Source: VRUE01 sp963729995
Lineage (GTDB): Bacteria; Actinomycetota; Thermoleophilia; Solirubrobacterales; 70-9
Direction of reading: 5' to 3'
DNA length: 64,000 nucleotides
Assembly (NCBI GenBank): GCA_963729995.1
Contig: CAVSPF010000001.1
Coordinates: 62,001-126,000 of the forward strand
In this document: one piece after another, positions 35,786 through 43,801 of the stretch
Layout: every line of letters begins with the position of its first letter
Position numbering within the stretch: the first letter of the stretch is position 1
Position numbers and translations under genes: made by a program
Notes under the pieces: generated by a model
What the model was told of the DNA's origin: nothing
The model's database searches: none
Seen by the model: only the letters and a program-made list of their open reading frames with translations

Positions 35786-38032
35786 ATGAGGCTGATAGTC
35801 ACCGAGAAGAACAACAGCGCCAAGAAGATCGCCGAAATCCTCGGCGGCAATCCGTCGAGCGACCAAACCTTCAAAGTCCCCTACTACACGTGGCGCGACG
35901 CCGACGGCGACCACATGGCGATCGGCCTCAAGGGGCACGTGCTCGGCCCGGCCTTCCCGGAGCGCTACTCGAGCTGGCAGAAGACCGACCTCCATGAGCT
36001 GATCGACGCCAAGCTGATCAAGGAGCCGACCAACAAAAACGTCGTCAAAGCGATTCGCAAGGTCGCCGTGCAGGCGGACGAGATCGTGATCGCCACCGAC
36101 TTCGACCGCGAGGGGGAGCTGATCGGTCTCGAGGCGCTGGAGGAGATGCTCGAGGCCAACCCGGGGCTGGGTTCCCGCGAGGATGCCGACAACGGCACGC
36201 TGAGGATCAAGCGCGCCCGCTACTCGGCGCTGACCAAGGAAGAGATCGAGCGCGCCTTCTCGAACCTCGACGAACTCTCCTTCCCGCTCGCCAACGCCGG
36301 TGCGGCCCGCCAGGACATCGACCTGCTCTGGGGGGCGACGCTGACCCGCGCCGTCTCCATCAGCACCCGCCGTTTCGGCTCCAACTTCCTCTCGGTCGGG
36401 CGTGTCCAGAGCCCCACGCTGGGACTGATCGTCGAGCGCGAGATGGAACGCCGCGCCCACGTCCCGAAACCGTTCTGGGAGCTGTTCGCCAAGTTCCAGC
36501 ACCCCGACGGCAGCTTCGAGACCCACCACACGACCGACAAGTTCTGGGAGCAGGCGCAGGCCGACGCGGCCCTCGCGGGCACGTCGAGCCCCGGCACCGT
36601 CAAGTCGGTCACGGCGCGCAAGAACACGCGCAAGCCGCCGACCCCCTACAACACGACGGCCTTCACGACAGATGCCTCCAGCCGCCTCGGCATCACCCCC
36701 GCCATCGCGATGCGGATCGCCGAGGACCTCTACATGGACGGCTTCATCTCCTACCCGCGCACCGACAACACCGTCTACCCGCCCTCGCTGCCGATCCGCG
36801 AGCTGATCGGCTCGCTGGTCCGCGTCAGGGAGTTCTCCGCCGCGGCCGGCCTGCTCGATCAACCCGAGCTGAAGCCGACGCGCGGCAAAAAAGAGACGAC
36901 CGACCACCCCCCGATCTACCCGACCCAGGCGATCCCCCCCAATGCTTTCGAGGGCTCCAAGCGCCGCGTCTACGAGCTGGTCGTGCGCCGCTTCCTCGCC
37001 ACCTTCAGCCCGCCGATGATCACCGAGTCGACCCGCGCCGACATCGAGGCCGGCTCGGAGACCTACTTCGTGCGCGGCTCGGTCGTCGTCGACCCCGGCT
37101 ACGCCGCCATCTACACCTACGCCCGCTCCTCCGACGAGGAGATCCCGAAGCTGGAGGAGGGGCAGCGGCTGGAGCTCGACGGCGCGCCCTGGCTCGTGGA
37201 CAAGGAAACCCAGCCACCCTCGCGCATCTCGCAGGGGAAGCTGATCGAGATGATGGAGGAGCGCGGCCTCGGCACCAAGGCGACCCGCGCCGAGATCATC
37301 CAGAAGCTGTTTGACCGCGGCTACGTCTACAGCAACCCGCCGATCCCCTCGGAGACGGGGATCGCGATGTACGAGGCGTTCCGGAAATACGTGCCGCGCA
37401 TGGCGACGCCGGAGATGACCGCCCAGCTCGAGCAGGAGATGGACCGGATCGCCGCTGGCCAGATGACGAAGGCGGACGTCGTCGGCGACAGCCGCAGCCT
37501 CCTCCACAAGACCTGGTCGGAGATCGACGAGAGCCGCGAGGACCTGGCCAAGGTGGTCTGGGCCGGGATGGACCAGGATCGCGTTCTCGGTCCCTGCAAG
37601 GTCTGCGAAGAAGCCGGCCGAACGAAGGAGGACGGCTCGCCCCACATGCTGCGGATCATCCGCGCGAAAAAATCGGGCAAACGCTTCGTCGGCTGCAGTG
37701 GCTGGACCCTGGACGATCCCAACTCCTGCGACCAGACCTTCCCATTGCCCCAGCGCGGGGACGTCTTCCGGCTGGAGGACCGCTGCTCGGTCTGCGACAA
37801 GACGCCGCGGCTGAAAGTCGTCCCCTTCCGCGGCCGCTCCTGGAACCTCTGCCTCAACGACGAGTGCCCGTCGATGGAGGAGATGAGGAAGAAACGCGCC
37901 GAACGCGAAGCGGCCCGTGCCGCCAAAGAGGCGATGGCGAAGAAGCCGCCGCCCGGCGGCTCCAAAGACGGCGCGGGCACCGCGACGCGCAAACGGAAAC
38001 GGAAACGGGCCAAAGCAACGGCCAAAGGCTGA
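35786..38032 (+). CDS. topA: DNA topoisomerase I, archaeal-like type IA
   Basis: 748 aa. TOPRIM residues Glu7 (TEKNN) and Asp105/Asp107 (ATDFDREGEL), and the active-site Tyr323 in FISYPRTDNTVYP. The N terminus (MRLIVTEKNNSAKKIAEILGG, VPYYTWRD, GLKGHVLGPAFPERY) resembles archaeal topoisomerase I rather than the bacterial MKLVIVESPAKAKTI form. C-terminal zinc-ribbon cysteines (CKVC, GCSGW, CSVC) precede a tail very rich in Lys/Arg/Ala (after residue 700). It relaxes negative supercoils. The next gene starts 4 nt after the stop. Confidence 0.94.
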   Translation: MRLIVTEKNNSAKKIAEILGGNPSSDQTFKVPYYTWRDADGDHMAIGLKGHVLGPAFPERYSSWQKTDLHELIDAKLIKEPTNKNVVKAIRKVAVQADEIVIATDFDREGELIGLEALEEMLEANPGLGSREDADNGTLRIKRARYSALTKEEIERAFSNLDELSFPLANAGAARQDIDLLWGATLTRAVSISTRRFGSNFLSVGRVQSPTLGLIVEREMERRAHVPKPFWELFAKFQHPDGSFETHHTTDKFWEQAQADAALAGTSSPGTVKSVTARKNTRKPPTPYNTTAFTTDASSRLGITPAIAMRIAEDLYMDGFISYPRTDNTVYPPSLPIRELIGSLVRVREFSAAAGLLDQPELKPTRGKKETTDHPPIYPTQAIPPNAFEGSKRRVYELVVRRFLATFSPPMITESTRADIEAGSETYFVRGSVVVDPGYAAIYTYARSSDEEIPKLEEGQRLELDGAPWLVDKETQPPSRISQGKLIEMMEERGLGTKATRAEIIQKLFDRGYVYSNPPIPSETGIAMYEAFRKYVPRMATPEMTAQLEQEMDRIAAGQMTKADVVGDSRSLLHKTWSEIDESREDLAKVVWAGMDQDRVLGPCKVCEEAGRTKEDGSPHMLRIIRAKKSGKRFVGCSGWTLDDPNSCDQTFPLPQRGDVFRLEDRCSVCDKTPRLKVVPFRGRSWNLCLNDECPSMEEMRKKRAEREAARAAKEAMAKKPPPGGSKDGAGTATRKRKRKRAKATAKG

Positions 38033-38036
38033 GGCG

Positions 38037-38627
38037 TTGTTCGTTTCGCTCGAGGGGATCGACGGCTCCGGCAAGAGCACCCAGGCCCGGCTGCTGGCCG
38101 AGGCGCTCGGCCCCGACGCGCTGCTGATCCGCGAGCCAGGGGGGACCGGCGCCGCCGAGCGCATCCGCGAGCTGCTCGCCGATCCGGGCCTGGAGATCGA
38201 GCCGCTCGCCGAGCTGCTGCTCTTCCTCGCGGCGCGGGCCGACCTCACAGCCCGCGTCATCCGCCCGGCGCTGGACGCGGGCCGCGACATCGTCTCGGAT
38301 CGCTTCGCCGACTCCAGCGTCGCCTACCAGGGAGCGGCGCGCGGGCTCGGTGTCGGGGAGGTGATCACGCTCACCGACGCCGCCACCGAAGGCCTCTGGC
38401 CAGACCTCACCGTGCTCCTGCGGGTCGACCCCGAGGTCGGCCTGCAGCGCGCCGACGGCAGCGACCGCCTCGAGTCCGAGGGCCTCGAGCTCCAGCGCGC
38501 GGTCGCCGAGGCCTACGAGGAGATTGCCCAGATCGCCTCCGACCGCTTCGCCGTCGTGGACGGCCGCGGCAGCGTCGAGGAGGTGCACACCCGGGTGATG
38601 GAGGTGGTCCGAGGCCAGCCAAGATGA
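38037..38627 (+). CDS. tmk: Thymidylate kinase
   Basis: 196 aa from a TTG at 38037 (the only start that fits after the topA stop at 38032 and leaves the P-loop complete): FVSLEGIDGSGKSTQARLLAEAL. P-loop GxxGxGKST at residues 8-15, DR motif SDRFADSSVAYQGAARGLG, and LID-type region in VLLRVDPEVGLQRADG. It phosphorylates dTMP to dTDP. It overlaps holB by 4 nt, the common tmk-holB pairing. Confidence 0.95.
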   Translation: MFVSLEGIDGSGKSTQARLLAEALGPDALLIREPGGTGAAERIRELLADPGLEIEPLAELLLFLAARADLTARVIRPALDAGRDIVSDRFADSSVAYQGAARGLGVGEVITLTDAATEGLWPDLTVLLRVDPEVGLQRADGSDRLESEGLELQRAVAEAYEEIAQIASDRFAVVDGRGSVEEVHTRVMEVVRGQPR

Positions 38628-39811
38628 GCCGAGTTCGCTCTTTGTCGCGCTATGCGAGACAAAACGCGAACTCGCGGCTGGAGAGCAGTACGGAGCACCA
38701 GCCGCGGGCGCGGATGGCCCTGAGCGCCGCTCTGGCATCGGGGCCCTCGCACGCCTATCTCTTCCGCGGCCCCCGCGGTTCCGGCAAGCGCCGCGCGGCG
38801 CGCTCCTTCGCCGCCGAGATCCTGGCCGCCGCGGCCGCCGATTCGGACGACGCCCGCCGCCGCGCCCTGCTCGACCCCTCGCCGCATCCCGACCTGACCT
38901 GGCTGGCCCCCAGCGGCGCCCAGCACCTGGTCGAGGAGGTTCGCGAGCGGGTCATTCGCGCCGCCTCCTACCGCCCCTTCGAGGGCGGCAAGCGCGTCTT
39001 CGTCATCGAGGCGGCGGAGGCGATGCGCGACGAGAGCCAGAACGCCCTGCTGAAGACGCTGGAGGAGCCGCCCGGGTTCGTCCATCTGATTCTGATCAGC
39101 TCCAAGCGGGCAGCCCTGCTGGAGACCGTCGTCTCGCGCTGCCAGCCGGTCGAGTTCGCGGCGCTCCCGGTCGAGGCCGTCGAAGCCGCCCTCGCCTCGC
39201 AAGCTCCACCGGACGCGATCGCGGCAGCTGCTCGCCTTTCAGCCGGGGATTTGGATCGCGCCCGCTTCCTCCTCTCGGACCCCGGCAGAAGCCTCCGGGC
39301 TGCGGCGCTCGAGCTGGGAGGGGCGGCGGGCATCGCCTCGCCGGACGCTCAGCGCGCAAGCGCGTCCGCCGAGGCGGCGGGCATCGCCCACCCCGCCTGG
39401 CATCGGCTGCTCGACGCTGCCGAATCGGCAGGAGAAGAAGCCGAAGCCGCCGCCCGCAAGACACTCGACGAAGAAACCAAGGCCGGCGTCAAGCGCTCTG
39501 CCCGCGACATCACCGACGAGGCGAACCGCGCCGCGCGCCGCCGCCGTACCGAGATCCTCGATCTCGGCCTGGCCCTTGCCGCCGCCTGGTTCCGCGACCT
39601 GGCGGCGACCTCCGCGGGGGCCCCCGACGTCGTTTTCAACTCGGACCGCCGCACCGAGCTTCAGGCGCGAGCTTCCGGCCTCGACCCCACGCGGGCCCGC
39701 CGCGCCGCCGAGCTGGCCCAGGACACCCGCCGCCGCCTCGACCTCAACGTCTCCGAGGAGCTCGCCCTGGAGGCTCTCTCCTACCGCCTGGACCGCCTCC
39801 TGGGGCATTAG
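38624..39811 (+). CDS. holB: DNA polymerase III delta' subunit-like clamp-loader protein
   Basis: 395 aa. ATG overlaps the tmk stop (ATGA). AAA+ module: P-loop HAYLFRGPRGSGKRRAARSF, Walker B region with DESQNALLKTLEEPP, and the sensor SRCQPVEF. The usual zinc-binding cysteines of clamp-loader subunits are absent (that region is SDDARRRALLDPSPHPD). The first 30 residues (MSRVRSLSRYARQNANSRL) are encoded by a palindrome, and a second palindrome encodes part of residues 233-256 in the collar-domain linker. It helps load the sliding clamp. Confidence 0.92.
   Translation: MSRVRSLSRYARQNANSRLESSTEHQPRARMALSAALASGPSHAYLFRGPRGSGKRRAARSFAAEILAAAAADSDDARRRALLDPSPHPDLTWLAPSGAQHLVEEVRERVIRAASYRPFEGGKRVFVIEAAEAMRDESQNALLKTLEEPPGFVHLILISSKRAALLETVVSRCQPVEFAALPVEAVEAALASQAPPDAIAAAARLSAGDLDRARFLLSDPGRSLRAAALELGGAAGIASPDAQRASASAEAAGIAHPAWHRLLDAAESAGEEAEAAARKTLDEETKAGVKRSARDITDEANRAARRRRTEILDLGLALAAAWFRDLAATSAGAPDVVFNSDRRTELQARASGLDPTRARRAAELAQDTRRRLDLNVSEELALEALSYRLDRLLGH
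38630..38674. repeat. Palindrome at the start of holB
   Basis: Arms 38630-38646 and 38658-38674 pair at 15 of 17 positions (CGAGTTCGC and TTTGTC blocks perfect, two mismatches between). The 11-nt centre GCGCTATGCGA again has GCGC/GCG flanks. It lies two codons after the holB start and is read as residues 3-17 of the protein. It may be one more member of the family of in-gene palindromes, or a translational control hairpin at the tmk-holB junction. Confidence 0.7.
39321..39389. repeat. Palindromic element inside holB
   Basis: Inner arms CGCCTCGCCGGACGC (39334-39348) and GCGTCCGCCGAGGCG (39362-39376) pair at 14 of 15 positions. The 13-nt centre with its flanks reads CTCAGCGCGCAAGCGC, close to the centres in nuoG and nuoJ. 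Outside, GGGCG and its complement close the element, while the 8-nt blocks between (GCGGGCAT) are in direct rather than inverted orientation. It encodes about residues 233-256 of the delta'-like protein, an Ala/Gly-rich linker. Confidence 0.8.
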
Positions 39812-39913
39812 CAGCACCGCCTCGCTGGATATGCCGCCTATGGGTACTCGGCTGCCGGCACGTCTCATCGCGGACCCGAGATTTGAGGAAGAGCGAAACG
39901 AGCGGGGAGGAGA

Positions 39914-41749
39914 ATGGTTGGGGCGGGTATGGCGTACGCACATCGACCTCAACGGATTCGCAGTCAGGCCGCCGCGGTGCTGACCGCGTTGACGCTCGCG
40001 GCCGGTTGGCAGGGAGTCGCCGGCCCTGCCGGCGCCTGGGCGCACGCGCCGGGCCCCCAGAAGCTGTCGCAAGCACATTCGAGGACGATCCACTTCCACG
40101 GCCGCGCGGTCAGGGTCCCCCCGGGCTGGCCCGTCTACTGGCTCGCCCGCCGACCGCGGACGTGCGTGCTGCTCGACCGGCGGGCGGTGTACCTGGGGAC
40201 GCCGAGCGTACGACAGCGCTGTCCCGCGCACGCGATCGGCCGTAGGAGGGCGATTGTGGTTGACCCCGCGGCGACCGGCTCCGCTTCGGCACGGGCCAGC
40301 CGCGTGCCGAGCTCCGCCTCGCCAGCTCACATCGCGGCGGCGTCGGAATTCACCGGCCTCGGCTTCGACGCCTGCACGGCCCCTTCGAGCAGGTCGATGG
40401 CGGCCTGGGCAGCCTCGCCCTACCGGGCCGTCGGCGTCTATATCGGCGGCGCCAACCGCGCCTGCTCGCAGCCCAGCCTCACCTCGAGCTGGGTGGGCGA
40501 ACAGGTGGCGGCGGGTTGGCACCTGATTCCGACCTACGTCGGTCTGCAGGCGCCGACGAGCAGTTGCGGCTCCTGTGCGAAGCTGAGCTCCAGCGCCGCC
40601 GCCGCGCAGGGATTCGAAGCCGCCGCCGACGCCGTCAGCCGGGCCAGTGCGGTTGGGATCGGGCCGGGGAGCCCGATCTACTTCGACATGGAGGCATACA
40701 CCCGGGGCCCAAGTGCCAGCAACGCCACGCTCACCTTCCTGGCGTCCTGGACGTCGCGGCTGCACGCCCTGGGATACGTGTCCGGCGTCTACAGCAGCAG
40801 CTCTTCCGGCATCGCCGATCTCGCCAGTCAGGCCGGCACCGGCTATAGCGAACCCGATGACATCTGGATCGCCAACTGGAATGGCCAGCAGAGCACGAGC
40901 GATCCCACCGTCCCGGCGGGCTCCTGGAGCCGGCATCAGCGATTGCACCAATACCGCGGCGGTCACAACGAGACCTACGGCGGGGTGACGATCAACATCG
41001 ACAACAACTACGTCGAAGGGGCGACCGTTGGGGCATCGACCTCGAGCAACGATCCCAAGGGCGGCCTCGAATCGGTCAGCTCGCCCCGACCCGGCCACGT
41101 CAGGATCGTCGGTTGGGCATTCGACCCCAACGCACCCACGGAGCCGGTGTCGATCGTCGCCTCCGTGGGCGGCAGGGCCGGGGAACCGGGAGCCGCTCGC
41201 TACGAACTTGGACCGGTGGCCACGCAGCCCCGACCTGACGTGGCCGAAGCTCACACCGCGGCCGGCAGCGACCACGGGTTCGACACCAGCTTCGCGACGG
41301 TGAAGAACGGCCGGCAGCGCGTCTGCGTGTACGCGATCGACATCGAACCGGGGTCCGACAGCCTGCTGGGCTGCAGGACGATCGGGGTGCCGGTGGCGAT
41401 CACCCTCTCTCACATCAGGACGACCAGGAGCTCCGTGCGTGCCCGGATCCGCTGCGAATGGCCGGCGGGGACTCGGTGCCCGGGGCAGATCCTCCTCCGT
41501 GCGGCCGTCAGGGTTCGGGTCCCCGGCGGGCGCCGGCGGGCGCCGCAGACCAGGGTCGTGCAAAAGGCAATCGCGCGGCGGTCCTTCATGCTCAGCGGCG
41601 AAACGTCCCATGCCTTCAGGGTCAGCCTGAGCAGCCGTGCCCGCCGCCTCACCGGTGCCCGCCCGGCACTGTGGGCTCAGCTGGTCGTCGGGATCCCGGG
41701 GGGACACGTCACCCACGCCGTCGTGCTGGGGCCTCGCCCGAGGCCGTAG
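39914..41749 (+). CDS. Secreted DUF1906 (glycoside-hydrolase-like TIM barrel) protein
   Basis: 611 aa; the ATG at 39914 has a very strong Shine-Dalgarno (GGGAGGAGA). A signal-like segment (residues 14-44, QAAAVLTALTLAAGWQG...AGAWA) indicates export. Residues about 145-380 form the DUF1906 domain: GLGFDACTAPSSRSMAAWAASPYRAVGVYIGG, then PIYFDMEAY with acidic residues at the barrel end, and DIWIANWNGQQ. The C-terminal 230 residues are beta-rich, with a GWAFDPNAPTEPVSIVASVGG repeat-like module, and an Arg-rich end. A cell-wall or polysaccharide hydrolase role is likely but the substrate is unknown. Confidence 0.85.
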   Translation: MVGAGMAYAHRPQRIRSQAAAVLTALTLAAGWQGVAGPAGAWAHAPGPQKLSQAHSRTIHFHGRAVRVPPGWPVYWLARRPRTCVLLDRRAVYLGTPSVRQRCPAHAIGRRRAIVVDPAATGSASARASRVPSSASPAHIAAASEFTGLGFDACTAPSSRSMAAWAASPYRAVGVYIGGANRACSQPSLTSSWVGEQVAAGWHLIPTYVGLQAPTSSCGSCAKLSSSAAAAQGFEAAADAVSRASAVGIGPGSPIYFDMEAYTRGPSASNATLTFLASWTSRLHALGYVSGVYSSSSSGIADLASQAGTGYSEPDDIWIANWNGQQSTSDPTVPAGSWSRHQRLHQYRGGHNETYGGVTINIDNNYVEGATVGASTSSNDPKGGLESVSSPRPGHVRIVGWAFDPNAPTEPVSIVASVGGRAGEPGAARYELGPVATQPRPDVAEAHTAAGSDHGFDTSFATVKNGRQRVCVYAIDIEPGSDSLLGCRTIGVPVAITLSHIRTTRSSVRARIRCEWPAGTRCPGQILLRAAVRVRVPGGRRRAPQTRVVQKAIARRSFMLSGETSHAFRVSLSSRARRLTGARPALWAQLVVGIPGGHVTHAVVLGPRPRP

Positions 41750-41762
41750 AGTCGGCGGGCGA

Positions 41763-41791
41763 ATGAGCCGCCGGGACCAGATCAAGCTGAC
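41763..41791 (+). repeat. 29-bp direct repeat, copy 1 (5' end of the PPOX gene)
   Basis: ATGAGCCGCCGGGACCAG followed by ATCAAGCTGAC. It matches 43704-43732 at 27 of 29 positions, same orientation. The two copies bracket the AbiE-like toxin-antitoxin genes. Confidence 0.9.
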
Positions 41792-42230
41792 CGACGAGGA
41801 GCTGCTGGAGCTGCTCGAGGGCGAGCGGATCGCGATCGTCTCCAGCATCGGTCCGCGCGGCTGGCCGCATTCGATGCCGCTGTGGTTCGTGCCGCGCGAG
41901 GGCGAGGTTTGGATCTGGACCTACGCGAAGTCCCAGAAGGCGCGCAACCTCGAACGCGACGCGCGGGCGACCGTGCTGGTCGAGACCGGGCACGAGTACG
42001 AGGAGCTGCGCGGGGCGATGATCGAGGCCGAGGCGGAGATCCACCGCGACTTCGAAACCGTGCTCGGGTTTGCCGAGGAGCTGACCGTCCGCTACGCGGA
42101 GGGGATCTCCTCGGTGCAGGGCGACGCCAAGGCGGCGCTCGAGGCCCAGGCCCCGAAGCGGGTGGCGATCCGCTTCAAGCCGCTGCGCACGGCGACCTGG
42201 GACCACCGCAAGCTCGGCGGCGTCTACTGA
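41763..42230 (+). CDS. Pyridoxamine 5'-phosphate oxidase-like FMN/F420-binding protein
   Basis: 155 aa from the ATG at 41763 (MSRRDQIKLTDEELLELLEGERIAIVSSIGPRGWPHSMPLWFV). This split-barrel signature, with WIWTYAKSQKARNLERDARATVLVETG, places it in the PNPOx-like superfamily, many actinobacterial members of which bind F420 (FDOR-B). The C-terminal PLRTATWDHRKLGGVY is typical. The first 29 bases of this gene recur almost identically at 43704, after the toxin-antitoxin pair. Confidence 0.88.
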   Translation: MSRRDQIKLTDEELLELLEGERIAIVSSIGPRGWPHSMPLWFVPREGEVWIWTYAKSQKARNLERDARATVLVETGHEYEELRGAMIEAEAEIHRDFETVLGFAEELTVRYAEGISSVQGDAKAALEAQAPKRVAIRFKPLRTATWDHRKLGGVY

Positions 42231-42258
42231 ACCGGCGGCATCCCCTGCCTGAGCGAGC

Positions 42259-42933
42259 TCATGCGAGGCCGGTGCGGCCGAGGTTCCCGATCACCGACGC
42301 CTGGCGTCTCTGCCACCACTTCGCGAGCTCTTCCCTCGTTGTCGGTAGCGCCTCGTCCTCCTCCACGTCGTCCAGGTAGCCCATCGCTCGAATAAGGGCT
42401 TTGACGGCCCCACTGGAGGGATCGAGCCGGTAGCGATTGAGGTAGAGCGCGATCCCGTCCTCGACCGAGAGCGGGCTTTGCTCGTCGATTGCCTTGACGT
42501 CGAAGTAGTCCCGCATCTCACCTCGCTCGGCCAGCACCTTCAGCTTCATCGCGAGCAGGTCCTTCAGCCTGGCGACGCGCAGGCCCGCGACGACGATCGG
42601 CTGCTCGAGCTGCGTCTGTGGCGCCACCTCGTCCGCGTGCAGGAACTCCAGCTTTGTGGCGCCGAACAACCCCCGCAGCGTGCCGGGCGAGACCTCGGTG
42701 ACGGCGAACGGACCGGCGGCACGGAGCTGCTCAGCCAACCGCTCGAGGTCGACAGCGCCTCGGTGAAAGAAGAAGTCGAGATCGCGGCTTTGACGATGCT
42801 TGAGATGCACAGCGACACCGGTGCCGCCGCCCAGGTAGAGCGGGGAAGGGAGAATCGGCGCCAGCAGCACCCACGCATTCTGCGTGTCTGCCGGCAGCAC
42901 CGCCCGGAGCTCTTTCGGCAGCGGGCCGGCCAT
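42259..42933 (-). CDS. AbiEii-like nucleotidyltransferase toxin
   Basis: 224 aa. Nucleotidyltransferase fold of the AbiEii/AbiGii (DUF1814) family: PLYLGGGTGVAVHLKHRQSRDLDFFF, with GG-T and the D-x-D pair (Asp51, Asp53), then ARLKDLLAMKLKVLAERGEMRDYFDVKAI, with the conserved K and RDYFD. AbiEii-type toxins transfer nucleotides to target RNAs and work in type IV toxin-antitoxin and phage abortive infection systems. The ATG shares one base with the stop of the upstream partner (TGATG), so expression is coupled. It converges with the PPOX gene (28 nt between stops). Confidence 0.85.
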   Translation of the reverse strand: MAGPLPKELRAVLPADTQNAWVLLAPILPSPLYLGGGTGVAVHLKHRQSRDLDFFFHRGAVDLERLAEQLRAAGPFAVTEVSPGTLRGLFGATKLEFLHADEVAPQTQLEQPIVVAGLRVARLKDLLAMKLKVLAERGEMRDYFDVKAIDEQSPLSVEDGIALYLNRYRLDPSSGAVKALIRAMGYLDDVEEDEALPTTREELAKWWQRRQASVIGNLGRTGLA

Positions 42934-43640
42934 CAGCGGCTCTGTCTGGCCAGGTTCTCAGCCATCGCGCGCACTCGCGGATCGAGGCCACGCGCCCGCG
43001 CGGCCTCGCGCCAGTCGCTCGGCTTCAGATGCGTGGCGCCCCAAGCCAGCCCCTCCGGATCCTCGCTGCGCAGAAGGCGTCGGGCGATGAACGGCCCGGC
43101 GCGCCTGGTATCCAGCTGGGCAGGGTTGACGTTCCAGAAGAGATGGCGCAGACGGGAGGGCACCTGGCTCCCTCGCGCCCTGCTTGGCGATGGCCGCCTG
43201 GGGGGCTGGACGTCGCCAAGGGCCTCAGCCAGCTCGTTCCAGCGGGGGTGCAGGACGTTTGCGTGCCACAGCTCGACCCTGCGCGCGCGGCCGAGCGCGA
43301 GCATCGCCGGCTCCTGGTAGGCGAGATCCTTCGACTCGAGGCTGCGCAAGGCGCGAGAGGCCGCAGTTGGCGAGAGGCCGGCCCGCGAGGCGACTGCCCG
43401 AGCAGACACGAGGCCCAGCGGCGCCCGTCGCAATGCCGCCAGCGCCTTCGTCTCGGTCTGGGAGAGACCCTCGATCCGCGGCGTCGTCCCCAACTCTTCC
43501 GCCAGCTTGTCGTACTGGCCTGTCGTGAGTGACAGCCGGCCGGGCGAGCTGCGCATTCCCAACCGCTCGGCGGCGCGGACGACCCTGGGAATGCTGGTGC
43601 CAAGGCGGGCCGCGGTCCGAGCTCCTGAAATAGTGTCCAT
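42933..43640 (-). CDS. AbiEi-like antitoxin / winged-helix regulator
   Basis: 235 aa, first gene of the toxin pair. The N-terminal segment TISGARTAARLGTSIPRVVRAAERLG is an HTH-like motif, and residues 80-120 (LSQTETKALAALRRAPLGLVSARAVASRAGLSPTAASRALRSLESKDLAY) form a winged helix typical of AbiEi antitoxins. The C-terminal half (RHLFWNVNPAQLDTRRAGPFIARRLLRSEDPEGLAWG) is the conserved partner of AbiEii-type proteins. It likely represses its own promoter and neutralises the toxin. Confidence 0.78.
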   Translation of the reverse strand: MDTISGARTAARLGTSIPRVVRAAERLGMRSSPGRLSLTTGQYDKLAEELGTTPRIEGLSQTETKALAALRRAPLGLVSARAVASRAGLSPTAASRALRSLESKDLAYQEPAMLALGRARRVELWHANVLHPRWNELAEALGDVQPPRRPSPSRARGSQVPSRLRHLFWNVNPAQLDTRRAGPFIARRLLRSEDPEGLAWGATHLKPSDWREAARARGLDPRVRAMAENLARQSR

Positions 43641-43652
43641 ATTGTTAGTTTA
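43641..43652 (-). promoter_or_regulatory. Putative -10 of the toxin-antitoxin operon, leaderless start
   Basis: On the minus strand TAAACT (43652 to 43647) lies only six nt before the ATG of the antitoxin gene within an AT-rich patch (CTCTAAACTAACAATATGG). Transcription would begin at or next to the ATG, giving a leaderless message, which is common in actinobacteria. No -35 was recognised. Confidence 0.45.
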
Positions 43653-43703
43653 GAGCATCGCGACGCCACCGTCGTGCCGATCGTCAGTCTTTCCGGGGCG
43701 GTC

Positions 43704-43732
43704 ATGAGCCGCCGGGACCAGGTCAAGTTGAC
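43704..43732 (+). pseudogene. Relic of a PPOX-family gene start (direct repeat copy 2)
   Basis: ATGAGCCGCCGGGACCAG then GTCAAGTTGAC, 27 of 29 identical to the start of the PPOX gene at 41763. It would encode MSRRDQVKLT, then the similarity stops and the frame continues as unrelated Pro/Ala-rich sequence ending near 43815. It therefore looks like a truncated copy left by a duplication or by insertion of the toxin-antitoxin module. The remainder of the 161-nt gap 43641-43801 shows no gene. Confidence 0.75.
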
Positions 43733-43801
43733 ACCGCCGCCCGCGAGAAGCGCCCCGGCGCCGTGTTGCAGGATGAGCGACCCGCTACCTTTCCCGGTCC
43801 G

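Noticed and set aside
38624..38716. Treating the tmk-holB palindrome as a rho-independent terminator
   Set aside because: It lies inside an overlapping operon junction and has no U-tract; termination here would cut off holB.
39239..41848. 869-codon minus-strand frame opposite holB and the DUF1906 gene
   Set aside because: No recognisable domain, while the plus strand has a signal peptide, strong Shine-Dalgarno and conserved DUF1906 motifs.
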